Below are positions 1 to 9,702 of a stretch of DNA of 64,000 bases, in pieces; positions within the stretch are counted from its first letter, which is position 1; every line of letters begins with the position of its first letter. Source of the stretch: Tribonema minus. Its lineage: Eukaryota; Sar; Xanthophyceae; Tribonematales; Tribonemataceae. Where the stretch lies: NCBI GenBank assembly GCA_017506865.1, contig JAFCMP010000268.1, positions 558,001-622,000 on the forward strand. The letters run 5' to 3'. The notes under the pieces are model-generated. The model did no database searches. It saw nothing but the letters and a program-made list of their open reading frames with translations, and was not told the origin of the DNA. Made by a program: the position numbers and the translations under genes.

Positions 1-581
1 TAACTTGCGCACCGACAAGGTCCGCCAACAAGGGTGCGTGTCACTCCATGTATGCTCATTTTTCTGTCGTTGCCCTCAGCGGTACGTCTGGAATGCAGCT
101 TGACATGCAAAAAAAAGTAGATTTCCTGTCGGTGTTGCCATCTCGCGTTACACACGACGGCAAGGAGGGAGACCCCCCCTCTGCGCGATCAACTTAAGCA
201 CCAGTAACAATAATGTGCACAAAGCTGTTCACTGCACTCAAAGTAGATTTCCTGTCGGTGCTAGCGGCTTGCCTGACACATGGCAGCAAGAAGGGACAGA
301 CCCCCTCTACTGCGCGAGCAAATTGAGCACCAGTAACACCAACTTGTACGAAGCTGTGTACTGCACAAAGCTGTCTACTGTACACAAAGGATGCATATAT
401 CCCCAAATCCCATAAAATGCTCATTTGCTTGTCACCACTGGCACTTGAACATTTGAAGGCAGTTGCCCCTCTCTGCTCTCTGTTGGCACTGACTTCACTC
501 TCTGTAATGAGCGTGGCCATACCCTCTTGGCATTAGGTGTTTGCTGATGCCAGAAATCTCTCTGTGCTGCTTTTTACTCAG
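1..581. other. Presumed RPA2 intron, no exon recognised
   Basis: No exon could be identified here. The stretch holds a two-copy direct repeat, about 116-210 and 242-333, each unit starting AGTAGATTTCCTGTCGGTG and ending near CACCAGTAAC. By position it belongs to the intron before the first visible RPA2 exon. The repeat resembles the exon-boundary arrays seen later, but the parent exon, if there is one, is outside the window. Confidence 0.5.
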
Positions 582-3500
582 ACGGGGAAGCACAAGGAGA
601 GCGAGATGGCATATGTGGAGACGGTCCGTGCGGTTGGAGGGGCAGGCATCAACAAGGTGAGGCACTGTCAATTCAAGAATATCTGGAAATTTGCATGTCA
701 TAATGGTGGAATCTCATTTCAATGGAGACCAGGGGCAGATATCAACAAGGTGCGGCAACGGCAATTACAAAGTGTCTGGATATTTGCACGTCATGATGGT
801 GAAGCATAATTCATCAGAGACCATAAGTCACGAAGCGCTTGTGTGTCGCAGCGTGAATGTTGACTTGCTTGCTTCGTCGCTGTTGATGATGCCTTGGAAA
901 ACCCACCCCATCTCAATATGAAATTGCACGGAGCTGGTGTGCGGCAAGGTGCTACATGATAGCAATACCGCTCACAGCACCAGCGGAAGGTGGCAACGCT
1001 CGGGGGACGCTCCCCCCTTGAACGATGGCACTATAACCCTAGTTCTATTTGCTAACCCTAGCTCTAGCAGGGGGTTCAGCAGAGGAAACACCAGGGGCAA
1101 GGAGCTGCTCGCTCCTGGTATTCAAGGAGCACTACAACAACGGTTCCGCATGTGTTGTAGGCTACAGCTGCTCAAAGACGTGCACGCATAAGTTTGGTGT
1201 CGCGAACTACCCAGAAAAAGTGGTTTATCGCTGCAAATGCTGACAACACACGGCTCACGAGGGAGAATGCGCCGTCGCACTCAACAGAACTGCCAGGTGC
1301 ATCCCTCAGCTACTTGATCGCCTTGCGTACGCACATACACAACAGCCAGTCACTATGTGCCTGTGATTTGTTCGCTGCGCTAAGTTGTCACCTGCTCATA
1401 CAGTGTACAGTGCACTCACACAGTACTGTACCTGTGTACAGTACAGTACACACTCTACAGTACACTCACACTTTACAGTACAGTCACTCGCGCCCGGTAA
1501 GCTGTGGAATGAAGGCAGCCATCAAGGGTGCTTGCAAATCCTCTAGCCACATATCACGTGGCCACAGTCTCTGAACAATCAATAAGAGCTGTCTGTACAG
1601 GCGTTTGTGTGGATTACCAATCAAAAGTCGAATTGCAATTTGCCTTGCCGCCGCTAACCCTAATCCTAACCTATCGCTAAGCAGGAGGCGATGGCCAAGG
1701 CGAGCATGACTCTGCGCTTCCCCAGGAACCCCATCATCGGCGACAAGTTCTCCAGCCGCCACGGGCAGAAGGGCGTCATGAGTATACTCTGGCCACAGGT
1801 GTGTATGCTCCTGAAGTTGCGATGCCAGAAGTGTGGTATTAGGATGACATATCGGTGAAACGTTGTCAAGTCGCCAGGGGCAGAAGGGCGTTGTGAGTAT
1901 ACTCTGGCCGCAGGCATGTATGTATGCTCTTTGACATTTGGTTCCAGAAGTGCATCATTAGGATGACATACCAGTGAAACTTTTGTCAAGTCGCCATGGG
2001 CAGAAGGGCGTCATGAGTATACTCTGGCCACAGGTGTGTATGCTCCATGGTATGCAGTTCCAAAAGTGTATCATTAGGGTGACATATCAGTGAAACGTTG
2101 TTTAGTTGCCACGGGCAGAAGGGCTTCATTAGTATACTCTGGCCGCAGGCGAGTATGCTCCTGGTGATGCGGTTGCAGAAATGCAAAAACACTGCCAGAC
2201 CGCAGAGACTTCATTGGACCCTATTGTTGCCGCGATTCGAAACGCGTGGTGGAGTCGGGCATACTACACGTACTTGAAGTTCACGTTGTAGCTCAAAGCT
2301 GCTCAACATCAATGCCTCTTGTTGCCGCGATTTCGTGTCCGTTGTGCGGTCGGCCTTGCCCTTCAACGAGAGCGACGCAATGTATATAGACGGCTTTATA
2401 ACCTCAAGATATGCATACTTTCACAGCCACGCACTAACTGTGCAGCACGGCTTCACAAGTTTTCCACATCAGGTGTTCTCCATCCCACTTATCTCACTGC
2501 AAGTCTCGTGCCGCTGTGCAGTCTGACCCTAACCCTAACCCTGACCCTGACATGCCCTCCCCGGAGTGCGGCATGACTCCTGACATGCATCTAAATGTCC
2601 AAACCTAACCTTAAGAAATTCAAAGTCACACATCACACAGCACTGCAACAGCTTCAGGACGTCGTCATCTGACCCCTCCTTGCCGCAATTCGCCATGCGC
2701 TGTGCAGTCGGACATGCCCTTCACGGAGAGCGGCACGTAGATGGCTCATATCCTCAAGAAGCCAGACCTTCTTCAAAAGCCCATACATAGTAGCAAAACC
2801 CCATACTACCTGTGCAGCACTGCTCCAGAGCTCTATTTACACAGGATGTTATCCGCCCCAGTTGTCTCACTGCGATTCTCTTTCTCGCTGTGCAGTCTGA
2901 CATGCCCTTCACGGAGAGCGGCATGACCCCCGACATCATCATCAACCCGCACGCCTTCCCCAGTCGTATGACCATCGGCATGCTCATTGAGAGCATGGCA
3001 GGGAAGGCCGGCGCGCTGCACGGCCACTTCCAGGTATCAGTGCTCAGCATGTCATACTTCAAGTGCAAGTACGCCCTCACAGTGTAATGTCACACTTTAA
3101 AAGTGCAAGTACGCGCTGACGGCCACTTCCAGGTATCAGTGCTCACTTTGTCGTAATTCAAGTGCAAGTACGCACTGCACGGACACTTGCGCGCATTATG
3201 CCATGCTTCTTGAAGCATTTGAAACCCTGCACGGCCACTTCCAGTTGTCAGTGCTCATAATGTCATACTTCAAGTGCAAGTACACCCTAATGTTATGTCT
3301 TACTTCAAAAGTGCAAGTACGCTCTGCACGGCCACTTCCAGGTATCTGCTCACGATGTCATAATTCAAGGTGCAAGTACGCTCTGCACGTCCGCTTGCTT
3401 CCAAGTAGCTTAGGGTTAGGGTTAAGGTTAGGGTCAGGGTTAGTCCTAACCCCAACCCTGTGTGTCAGCGCTCGCCATCACCATAATTTTTTCTTGTTGC

Positions 3501-6500
3501 ACAAGAAGAACCGCCTGATGAACCACTTTACGCACAATTTTGACACATTTATAAATCCCACACTCAACGTGCATACGTTCATACTTGAAGTATGATCCAA
3601 AAAGTAAGCGTCTACCCGATCTACTTATGTACCGTATGCACAGGACGCAACGCCCTTCTCGTTCCACGAGAAGAACCGCGTGATAGACCACTTTGGGGAG
3701 CAGCTGAAGTCAGCCGGCTACGCGTACTACGGCAGCGAGCCGCTCTACAGTGGCATCAGCGGCACCGTCATGCATGCGGACATCTTCATCGGGCTCGTGT
3801 ACTACCAGCGCCTGCGGCATATGGTGTCCGACAAGAGTCAGGCAAGCGACTCCGCTTGCTGTGCTTTGCGCGCATGCTGCAGGAATGGCAGAAACGTGAA
3901 AACGATGTGAATATGCAATTTTCTGGCGAATCATCCACCTATATACACCACTAGGGGGGTCATGTCAATATTTGCTCCAGCGCCATGTCGGGTGGTACCT
4001 TTGGCTCAACGAAGAAACCAATTAGCATGCTGTTATGTACTAGCATACACGTTCCAAAAGTAGATGTATGTTAATGTCCCAGTGTCAGGTTGTGTGTGCA
4101 TATGAAAGCCTCTGCACTGTCTGTACCGCAGTAGATTGCACAAGCGGTACTGATCAGGCATGTAGCAGTGAAGTGTATTTTTGTACAGGAGAGCTCCTAC
4201 TGTGTGTGCCCTGTCGTCTTGTCCTTCCGTGCAAAATTGAAAGGCACATGACGCGTGTCTGTGGCTACCACCACAGTTTATCCTGTAAGGTCAACGTAGT
4301 GTCCCATCAGCATCACGAGGACATTGCATCTCTGCAAGAACTTGCAGATGGCAACAAAATGTCCCAGACACTTACTAAAAACTTCAAGTTTCTCAGCCTC
4401 AGGAGCGTCACCCTCTTCTCCGATCCGCAGGTTCGAGCGTCTGGCGCCGTGAACCCCCTCACACGCCAGCCCATCAAGGGCCGCAAGAACAAGGGTGGCA
4501 TCAGGTTTGGAGAGATGGAGCGCGACTCTCTGCTGTCGCATGGAGCGGTAAGTTCAACAAATATAGATGTACTTCAAGTATGGCACATGTTGAGTAAACG
4601 TGATTGGATGTACATACTGGTTTGTACACTGTCGCATGGAGCGGTAAGTTCAACAAATATACATATACTGCAAGTATCGTACACGTAGGCTGAGGGCACG
4701 GGGCTTGTTGTTGTGCAAACCTCATTGGATGTACTGCTTTGTACAATTTCACGACTCTCTGCTGGCGCGTGGAGCGGTAGGTTCAATAAACAAACTCAAT
4801 TTCAATGTATCGCATGGGCAACAGAGCCGCTGTGCCCAGCCCCCTTGCTTGCAACCCTGAACACTCCCATCCCCCTTGTCCCCCCGCTCCAAGCATTCCC
4901 TCTGCAGGATCGCCCCATTTATTGCAGCGACCGGCACCCGGCTCATGGTTCACAAGCTATCATACACGCATTCATAACGCTTGCATCCTCTATTGATTCC
5001 GCCGCAGGCGTTCCTCCTGCACAATCCTACATGTATTGTACGCATCCTACAAACATTCACAACACCTGCCTTCCATCCCCTATTGATTCCGCCACAGACC
5101 TTTCTCCTGCACGATCGCCTCATGAGCTGCAGCCAGCCCACAGTTCACAAGGCACCATACATACATACATAACGCCTGCCATCCAAATCCTCTATTGATT
5201 CCGCCGCAGGCCTTCCTCCTGCACGACCGGCTCATGAACTGCAGCGATAGGCACTCGGCGCACAGTTCACAAGCTCTCATACATGCATACATTATGCCGT
5301 CGATCCTCCATCAATTCCGCCGCAGGCATTTCGCTCTGCGCACTCAACCCATTTACCGCAATGACAGATAGCTCACAAGGCACCATACATACATACATAA
5401 CGCCTGCCGTCCAAATCCTCTATTGATTCCGCCGCAGGCGTTCCTCCTGCACGACCGGCTCATGAACTGCAGCGATAGGCATCTGGCGCACGTCTGCTGC
5501 ACGTGCGGCAGCATGCTGTCGCCGTGCCACCAGCGGAGCGCTGTCACATCTGCCGGGCGCTCGGAGGAGGAGGTCATACAGGCCAGCAGGTGCGCAAGTG
5601 CTGCTAGTTTCTATGCGGTGACAACCGGTTATCTTATCACTCCTTTTCACACCGTATCGTTGACATTGGTTGACATTGACATTTCGTAATGCTAGAACAC
5701 CAGCGGAGCGCTGTCACCTCCGCCTGACGCTCTGAGGAGGAGGCTTATTCAGGCCAGCAGGTGTGCGCAAGTGCTTCTTTTTTTGGTGAAGTAATGACCG
5801 GTTGCTTCACAGCTTCAAGGCTATTGACATGATCCATGACATGATCCATGTGAATGTGAAACCAGCGGAGCGCTGTCACCTCCGCCGGCCGCTTGGAGGA
5901 GGAGGTCGTTCAGGCCAGCAGGTGAAGGAATATGCTATATTCTATGCAAGACCGTATTTATTTCTGTGATTGTACTTCTGCTATCGACATTATTGGAATG
6001 TTCTAGCATGCATATGCTACCAGCGGAGCACGGTCACTCCGGCCGGGCGCTTGGAGGAGGAGGTCAAATAGGCCAGCAGGTGCAAAGAACATGCTTTATA
6101 CAGTGTGATAAAACGGTTATCATGTGATTGTACTACGGACATGATTGAAACGCTCAGCGTTACATCTGCCGGGCGCTAAAAAGTGAGACAGGCCAGAAGC
6201 AAGGTACCCTTTGTAGAAATATTTACCACTATCTGCTGCCCGATGTAAGCAGTACTTCCACCTCCTCTGTCTCAAATGTCTGTGCTGTGCAGTACGTTGA
6301 ACTACCATTGACGTCAAAAAGTCGATCTGTGCACGTCAACAAGCAAACTGGGTCCTTGACGTGAAACCAAAGCTCAAGTCTCAATTTCACTAGTGTTTTC
6401 TGCGGCACCAGCTGCTGCGACAGCAGCAGCAGCAGTTGAAGAGGTGGTTCACGTTTGCGTGTCACTTGCTGTTTGGGATATATCTGTGTGTGCACTGCAA

Positions 6501-7344
6501 CCACCTCACGGGCATTGAAGATCGGTACACATTTGTGTACCCCCCCTATCCCAACTGCCCATGCTCTCGAGACATCATTTCCACTACCTGCACTTATGAT
6601 TGACCTCAGTGTTGTGGATCTTGTGTGCGAATTGAGCAAAGGCACATTGGTGGAATGCTGCGCGGCCTCTGTGATGAGTGGCCTCTGTGATGAACAACCA
6701 GCACTTTGTCTGAGGCCTTGGCCCCAATGACTGAGGCAACCTGGCTAAGACGATCGATTCTGAGAGGTCGCACGCCTTTACGAGGTTGCTTTGCGTGCAC
6801 AACCGCTCAGCTCCATCGGTATTCTGCGGCATGACTTGTTGGGGAGATGGGGTGGGGGTGTTGTAATCTATGGGGCATTGTTGATTCGGGGCGCGTTTGA
6901 TGCAGGCTGTGGACTTTTGCTCAGATCACACCACGGGTTCTATAGAAGTATGAAGGCTTGGCATTCCGCATCAGTTTTACCGGGTGGTTGGCAAAGCTCC
7001 CTCGCCCATTGAAATGGCGGTGCCCTTTTCGTTCAGGGGAAAGGGCGAGCAGCTGCAACGGACTCTGTGCCCCTGCGATTTTGTGTCAGCAAGAAAACGA
7101 ATGCCGTATTCATGCCTGGCGCAATGGCGGTTTGGCGCTTGTGCAATGAGGTTTCAGCCATTTGCTCATGGAAAAACTGAACCGCCAACTTCTATGCGTT
7201 TCTGAATTGTGCAGGATGGAGCTCACATGTCGAGCCTGCCAGGACAAGGGCCAAATCGAGTCCGTCGCGATGCCCTACGTCTTCCGCTATCTGGCGAATG
7301 AGCTGGCGGGCATGGGCATCAAGCTCACGCTGACAGTCAAGTAA
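582..7344 (+). CDS. RPA2: RNA polymerase I second-largest subunit, C-terminal exons (partial)
   Basis: Catalytic beta-like subunit of RNA polymerase I, which transcribes pre-rRNA in the nucleolus. Seven exons with consistent phase give 308 residues and a stop: 582-656, 1682-1798, 2896-3033, 3644-3841, 4431-4547, 5438-5589, 7215-7344. Visible family hallmarks are [12 protein letters not shown] (exon 2), [12 protein letters not shown] and [15 protein letters not shown] (exon 3), [12 protein letters not shown] (exon 4), [18 protein letters not shown] (exon 5), [12 protein letters not shown] and the first CxxC (CCTC) in exon 6, and the second CxxC (CRAC) plus [16 protein letters not shown] in exon 7. 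Together the CxxC pairs form the C-terminal zinc ribbon. Ending soon after the ribbon fits Pol I RPA2 rather than Pol II RPB2. About two thirds of the protein lies left of the window. The intron after exon 4 begins GCAAGC (GC-AG). The exon 2 acceptor could be 3 nt later. Most introns carry degenerate copies of the neighbouring exon edges. Confidence 0.95.
640..802 (+). repeat. Donor-side exon echo, RPA2 exon ending 656
   Basis: The exon end (GGCATCAACAAG, then GTGAGG) and about 55 nt of following intron recur once at about 724-802 as GATATCAACAAG then GTGCGG. The shared intron text includes TATTTGCACGTCATGATGG against the first copy's ATTTGCATGTCATAATGG. The copy keeps a usable GT. Confidence 0.75.
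1747..2190 (+). repeat. Donor-side exon echo array, RPA2 exon 2 (4 units)
   Basis: Four tandem units of about 115-120 bp start near 1750, 1870, 1990 and 2104. Each contains the exon end GGGCAGAAGGGCGT, then AGTATACTCTGGCC, then the intron start. The first unit is the coding one. The echoed donors read GC, GT and GC after CAG, so two of three have lost canonical GT. Exon and intron parts diverge at a visibly similar rate. Confidence 0.9.
2315..2945 (+). repeat. Acceptor-side exon echo array, RPA2 exon 3 (4 units)
   Basis: Copies of the intron end and exon start (GTGCAGTCTGACATGCCC-like, then TTCACGGAGAGCGGCATG-like) lie near 2340, 2530 and 2700, before the coding copy at 2880-2945. The unit near 2530 is interrupted by three CCCTAA-type telomere-like repeats directly after GCAGTCTGA. 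All copies lie upstream of the coding acceptor. Confidence 0.85.
2521..2552 (+). repeat. Interstitial telomere-like repeat inside an exon echo
   Basis: CTGACCCTAACCCTAACC followed by CTGACCCTGACATG: three CCCTAA-type units merge into the echoed exon sequence TCTGACATGCCC. The repeat therefore sits inside a duplicated copy of the acceptor region. Confidence 0.7.
3005..3400 (+). repeat. Donor-side exon echo array, RPA2 exon 3 end
   Basis: The exon end GCACGGCCACTTCCAG with its donor GTATCAGTGCTCA and the following intron words (CATACTTCAAGTGCAAGTAC) recur near 3117, 3223 and 3328, with a further degenerate copy near 3175. Spacing is about 105 bp. Several copies retain CAG followed by GTATC. 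Confidence 0.85.
3410..3462 (+). repeat. Interstitial telomere-like repeats, both orientations
   Basis: Runs of TTAGGG and variants (TTAGGGTTAGGGTTAAGG, then GGTCAGGGTTAG) are followed immediately by the opposite orientation (CCTAACCCCAACCC). They lie in the intron between RPA2 exons 3 and 4. Confidence 0.75.
3478..3530 (+). repeat. Acceptor-side exon echo, RPA2 exon 4
   Basis: AAGAAGAACCGCCTGATG then AACCACTTT mimics the coding exon start at 3660-3695 (AAGAACCGCGTGATAGACC, then ACTTTGGG). It lies upstream of the coding copy and has no obvious conserved acceptor. Confidence 0.65.
4528..4775 (+). repeat. Donor-side exon echo array, RPA2 exon 5
   Basis: The exon end CTGTCGCATGGAGCG with donor GTAAGTTCAACAAATATA recurs near 4630 (same donor) and near 4755 (CTGGCGCGTGGAGCG, then GTAGGTTCAATAAA). 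Spacing is about 100-120 bp. Confidence 0.85.
4880..5465 (+). repeat. Acceptor-side exon echo array, RPA2 exon 6 (6 units)
   Basis: Units containing ATTGATTCCGCCGCAGG and then TTCCTCCTGCACGACCGG lie near 4890, 4995, 5085, 5195, 5305 and 5425; the last is the coding acceptor. The 5195 copy is almost identical to the coding one through CTCATGAACTGCAGCGATAG and keeps its AG. Between the units lie ACATACATACATAACGC-type spacers. Confidence 0.9.
5525..6190 (+). repeat. Donor-side exon echo array, RPA2 exon 6 end (5 units)
   Basis: The exon end (CACCAGCGGAGCGCTGTCAC, a GGAGGAGGAGGTC block, then GGCCAGCAG and GTGCGCAAG) recurs near 5700, 5863 and 6020, with a truncated copy near 6160. The period is about 160 bp. 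Three echoes keep CAGCAG before GTG, so they are credible decoy donors. Confidence 0.9.
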
Positions 7345-7640
7345 AAGCGCCGCAGCGGCGGCTGAGAGCGCTCCTAGCAGATCACATGCACACACCCCTG
7401 CTTAGCTGTTTGGGGCAGAGCTCAACCTGGGTTGCATGTGCCGCAGCGCTGGTCAAATTGCTGACGGGCATGGGTACCACGCTCACGCTGACTGTCAACC
7501 TGCACAGTGCAGCGGAGGGGCGAGGCGTGGTATTGGTTTGCACACCGCATGCGTCCGGCTCTGCTCTTTGGGGCAGTGCTCAACCTGGCTACACGTGCGG
7601 CAGCGCTGTTACATTAGGACACATAAAATGCCGCACGCAC
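7290..7640 (+). repeat. Echo of the RPA2 terminal exon beyond the stop codon
   Basis: The final coding stretch GGGCATGGGCATCAAGCTCA then CGCTGACAGTCAA is copied at about 7460-7500 as GGGCATGGGTACCACGCTCA then CGCTGACTGTCAA. The context AGCTCAACCTGG with GCCGCAGCGCTG occurs near 7420 and again near 7575. The duplication lies 3' of the stop at 7344, in presumed UTR or intergenic DNA. Confidence 0.75.
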
Positions 7641-8554
7641 GAAATGCGACTGGGGCCGCTGCAGTGCTCGCCCATAGTTAGGCTGCGCAACGCTGCTGTG
7701 TGGGAGCTCGCATGCACTAGGAACGCTCACATACAAGCCCCTGCTCCATTTGGTGAGCCGGAACCTGCGTCAGTGCAGCAGAAACGGCCCGTAAGGCAAG
7801 GATGTGCGGTGGTTCACATGCGCTCGTTACGTATTGCACTTGGTCAGGCCGTTGTGCAACTAGAGAGAATATGCAGGTAGGGCGGCGTCCCGCCACAAAT
7901 GAAACATTCCGACACGCTACATTCCTTGATTGTGCGCGTCGGTGTCTGCACCGCGGCTGTTTGAGCGTCGCGCCTGCACCTGCATTGCCTTGAACTTGTA
8001 GTAGTTGTCGATGCGTCTCTCGGGTGCAGCTCTGCTCTGGATTATGGAAAACACGAGTGAGCTGGTGGTGCTTGGCTGCATTGCTGTGCCATCTCTGCTG
8101 GAGCCTGCCCTGTCATGTTGCCAATGTCATTGCATATTCAAGACATGTCAAGGGCATGTGTCCTGCCATGGGATGTTCAAGATTGGCAACCTTGAAAGGG
8201 TTGCAAAGAAAGGTGACAAGATTTTTGTGGCAGTGTATTTTAGATGGTTGCACATGATTTGCAGAAGCATCAGATGCTGTGCGTCAAATGACTGGTGTCA
8301 TTTCAAGTGCGCACAACAACAGCAATCTTAACCACTTGACTTGCAGAAACTCATCTGACTTCATCAGATCTCCGGAGGCAACGCAATGCCTCCAATGCAT
8401 AAGAGCTCAAGGGTTGACCAGAGTTCAAAGTGTACCCAGAGATGAAGAGGAGGATGACGTTGGTCTATGTAACAGTTGCAGAAATGAACCAACATGATTT
8501 GCGATTGCGTTACCACGTACGGCTGCTCGGATTCACACTTGGCAATTGATCCTC
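7641..8554. other. Intergenic, no gene recognised
   Basis: Between the RPA2 3' end and the 5S rRNA gene I see no convincing coding exon, tRNA or transposon. Short open frames exist but show no family motif or splice context. Confidence 0.5.
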
Positions 8555-8672
8555 GGGTACGGCCATATCATGGTGACAGCACCAGCTCTCGTCCGATCGC
8601 TGAAGTTAAGCACCCTTGAGCGGAGCTAGTACTACGGTGCGGGACCACGTGGGAAGCCTCCGTGCTGTACTC
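8555..8672 (+). rRNA. 5S ribosomal RNA gene
   Basis: 118 nt with the standard 5S landmarks in order: GGGTACGGCCATA at the 5' end, GCACCAGCTCTCGTCCGATC, the box A region GAAGTTAAGCACCC, the box C region TAGTACTACGGTGCGGGACC, ACGTGGGAAGCC, and the 3' end GTGCTGTACTC. The ends pair through helix I (GGGTAC with GTACTC, one G-T wobble). It would be transcribed by RNA polymerase III from its internal promoter. Only one copy is seen, so it is either a dispersed functional gene or a recent orphan copy; no disabling change is obvious. Confidence 0.92.
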
Positions 8673-8680
8673 TCTTTTCC
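8673..8680 (+). terminator. Pol III T-run terminator of the 5S gene
   Basis: TCTTTTCC directly after the 5S 3' end gives the four-T run expected for Pol III termination. Confidence 0.7.
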
Positions 8681-9702
8681 CCAGTGTATGAAGCGTAAGC
8701 ATGTTTTTCCTGTCTAGGTGCTTGTCAAGCAGATGCAGTTCCATTGACGATCCAAATGGCAGCGAAGCGTCATCAGTGTCAGCAAGAAGAAGCATCACAC
8801 CGACCACGGATGCGAGATGGCAATGGTATTACAGCATTACGGCATCAACGCTCGCTCGCTCGCTCACTTGCACATGCCGGGCTGATGCAGGCGCAAAGAG
8901 AGCAGCCTTAGTTGTGAAGCAGTGCTCCACTTGTCCACATGAACATGACACGCATCTCACAATAATCCCGTAGCAGCTGAGACTCGCTCAGGAGGCAAAG
9001 CTCCGCCCTGCGCCCCATACCAACATACCCGCAGGCCGCGATCATGTGCACAAACACAATGCCCCGTTGTATTGGACAACACAGGGGGGCTCCCATGCCT
9101 TTAGAAAACGCCCGTTATAGCACCCTTCCACACCACATGCTTTCAATAACCCCCCTCCCCCTCGTCCAACCCCAGCACGTCCGTCCGGAACCTGAGAGAC
9201 TGCTCCAGGGGTACCTCCCCGCCGCAAGTATCCGTCGCACTGAAGCGATGCGCAGCGCTCCACAGGCGATGATCGCTGCTGCCGCCGTTGCCGCGGAAAT
9301 CATCAAACATGTGCGGCACCTCGTTTGTGGTCTGTAGCGCATGCCGGCCGAGGCCCGTGCATAGCTGCGCAGCAGAAAATCAACCGACATGGAGTCATTA
9401 CCAATGCACATCGATCACTGAATAAAATCAATCGACATGGAGTCATTACCAATGCACATTGATCACTGATCTGAATCGCAAGAAAGTAAGGAAAGGAGCT
9501 CAAAAGAAGAGTCTACAAAAAGAGATTTTCTTTGTACTTGAACAAGGGTCATGATGCTCTGAACAGACAGAATGCACGTTGCAGCAACGCTTGCAAGCAC
9601 TGGATTGCATGGGTGGCAGAGGTGGTGTCCGTTGTGGTAGATGAAGTGCAGGTGCATGCAGATGCCCGAACGATTGCATCTGAACGCCAACATCACTTAA
9701 AT
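8681..9702. other. Intergenic with one two-copy tandem repeat
   Basis: No coding exon is supported. A tandem pair of about 47 bp lies at about 9375-9420 and 9421-9469, sharing GACATGGAGTCATTACCAAT and GATCACTGA. The stretch contains the convergent 3' ends of the 5S gene and the minus-strand coiled-coil gene. Confidence 0.5.

Noticed and set aside
1382..1495. GTAC/CAGTAC-rich tract as a regulatory palindrome
   Set aside because: It is low-complexity CAGTACACT repetition in a presumed intron, with no discrete conserved site or partner.
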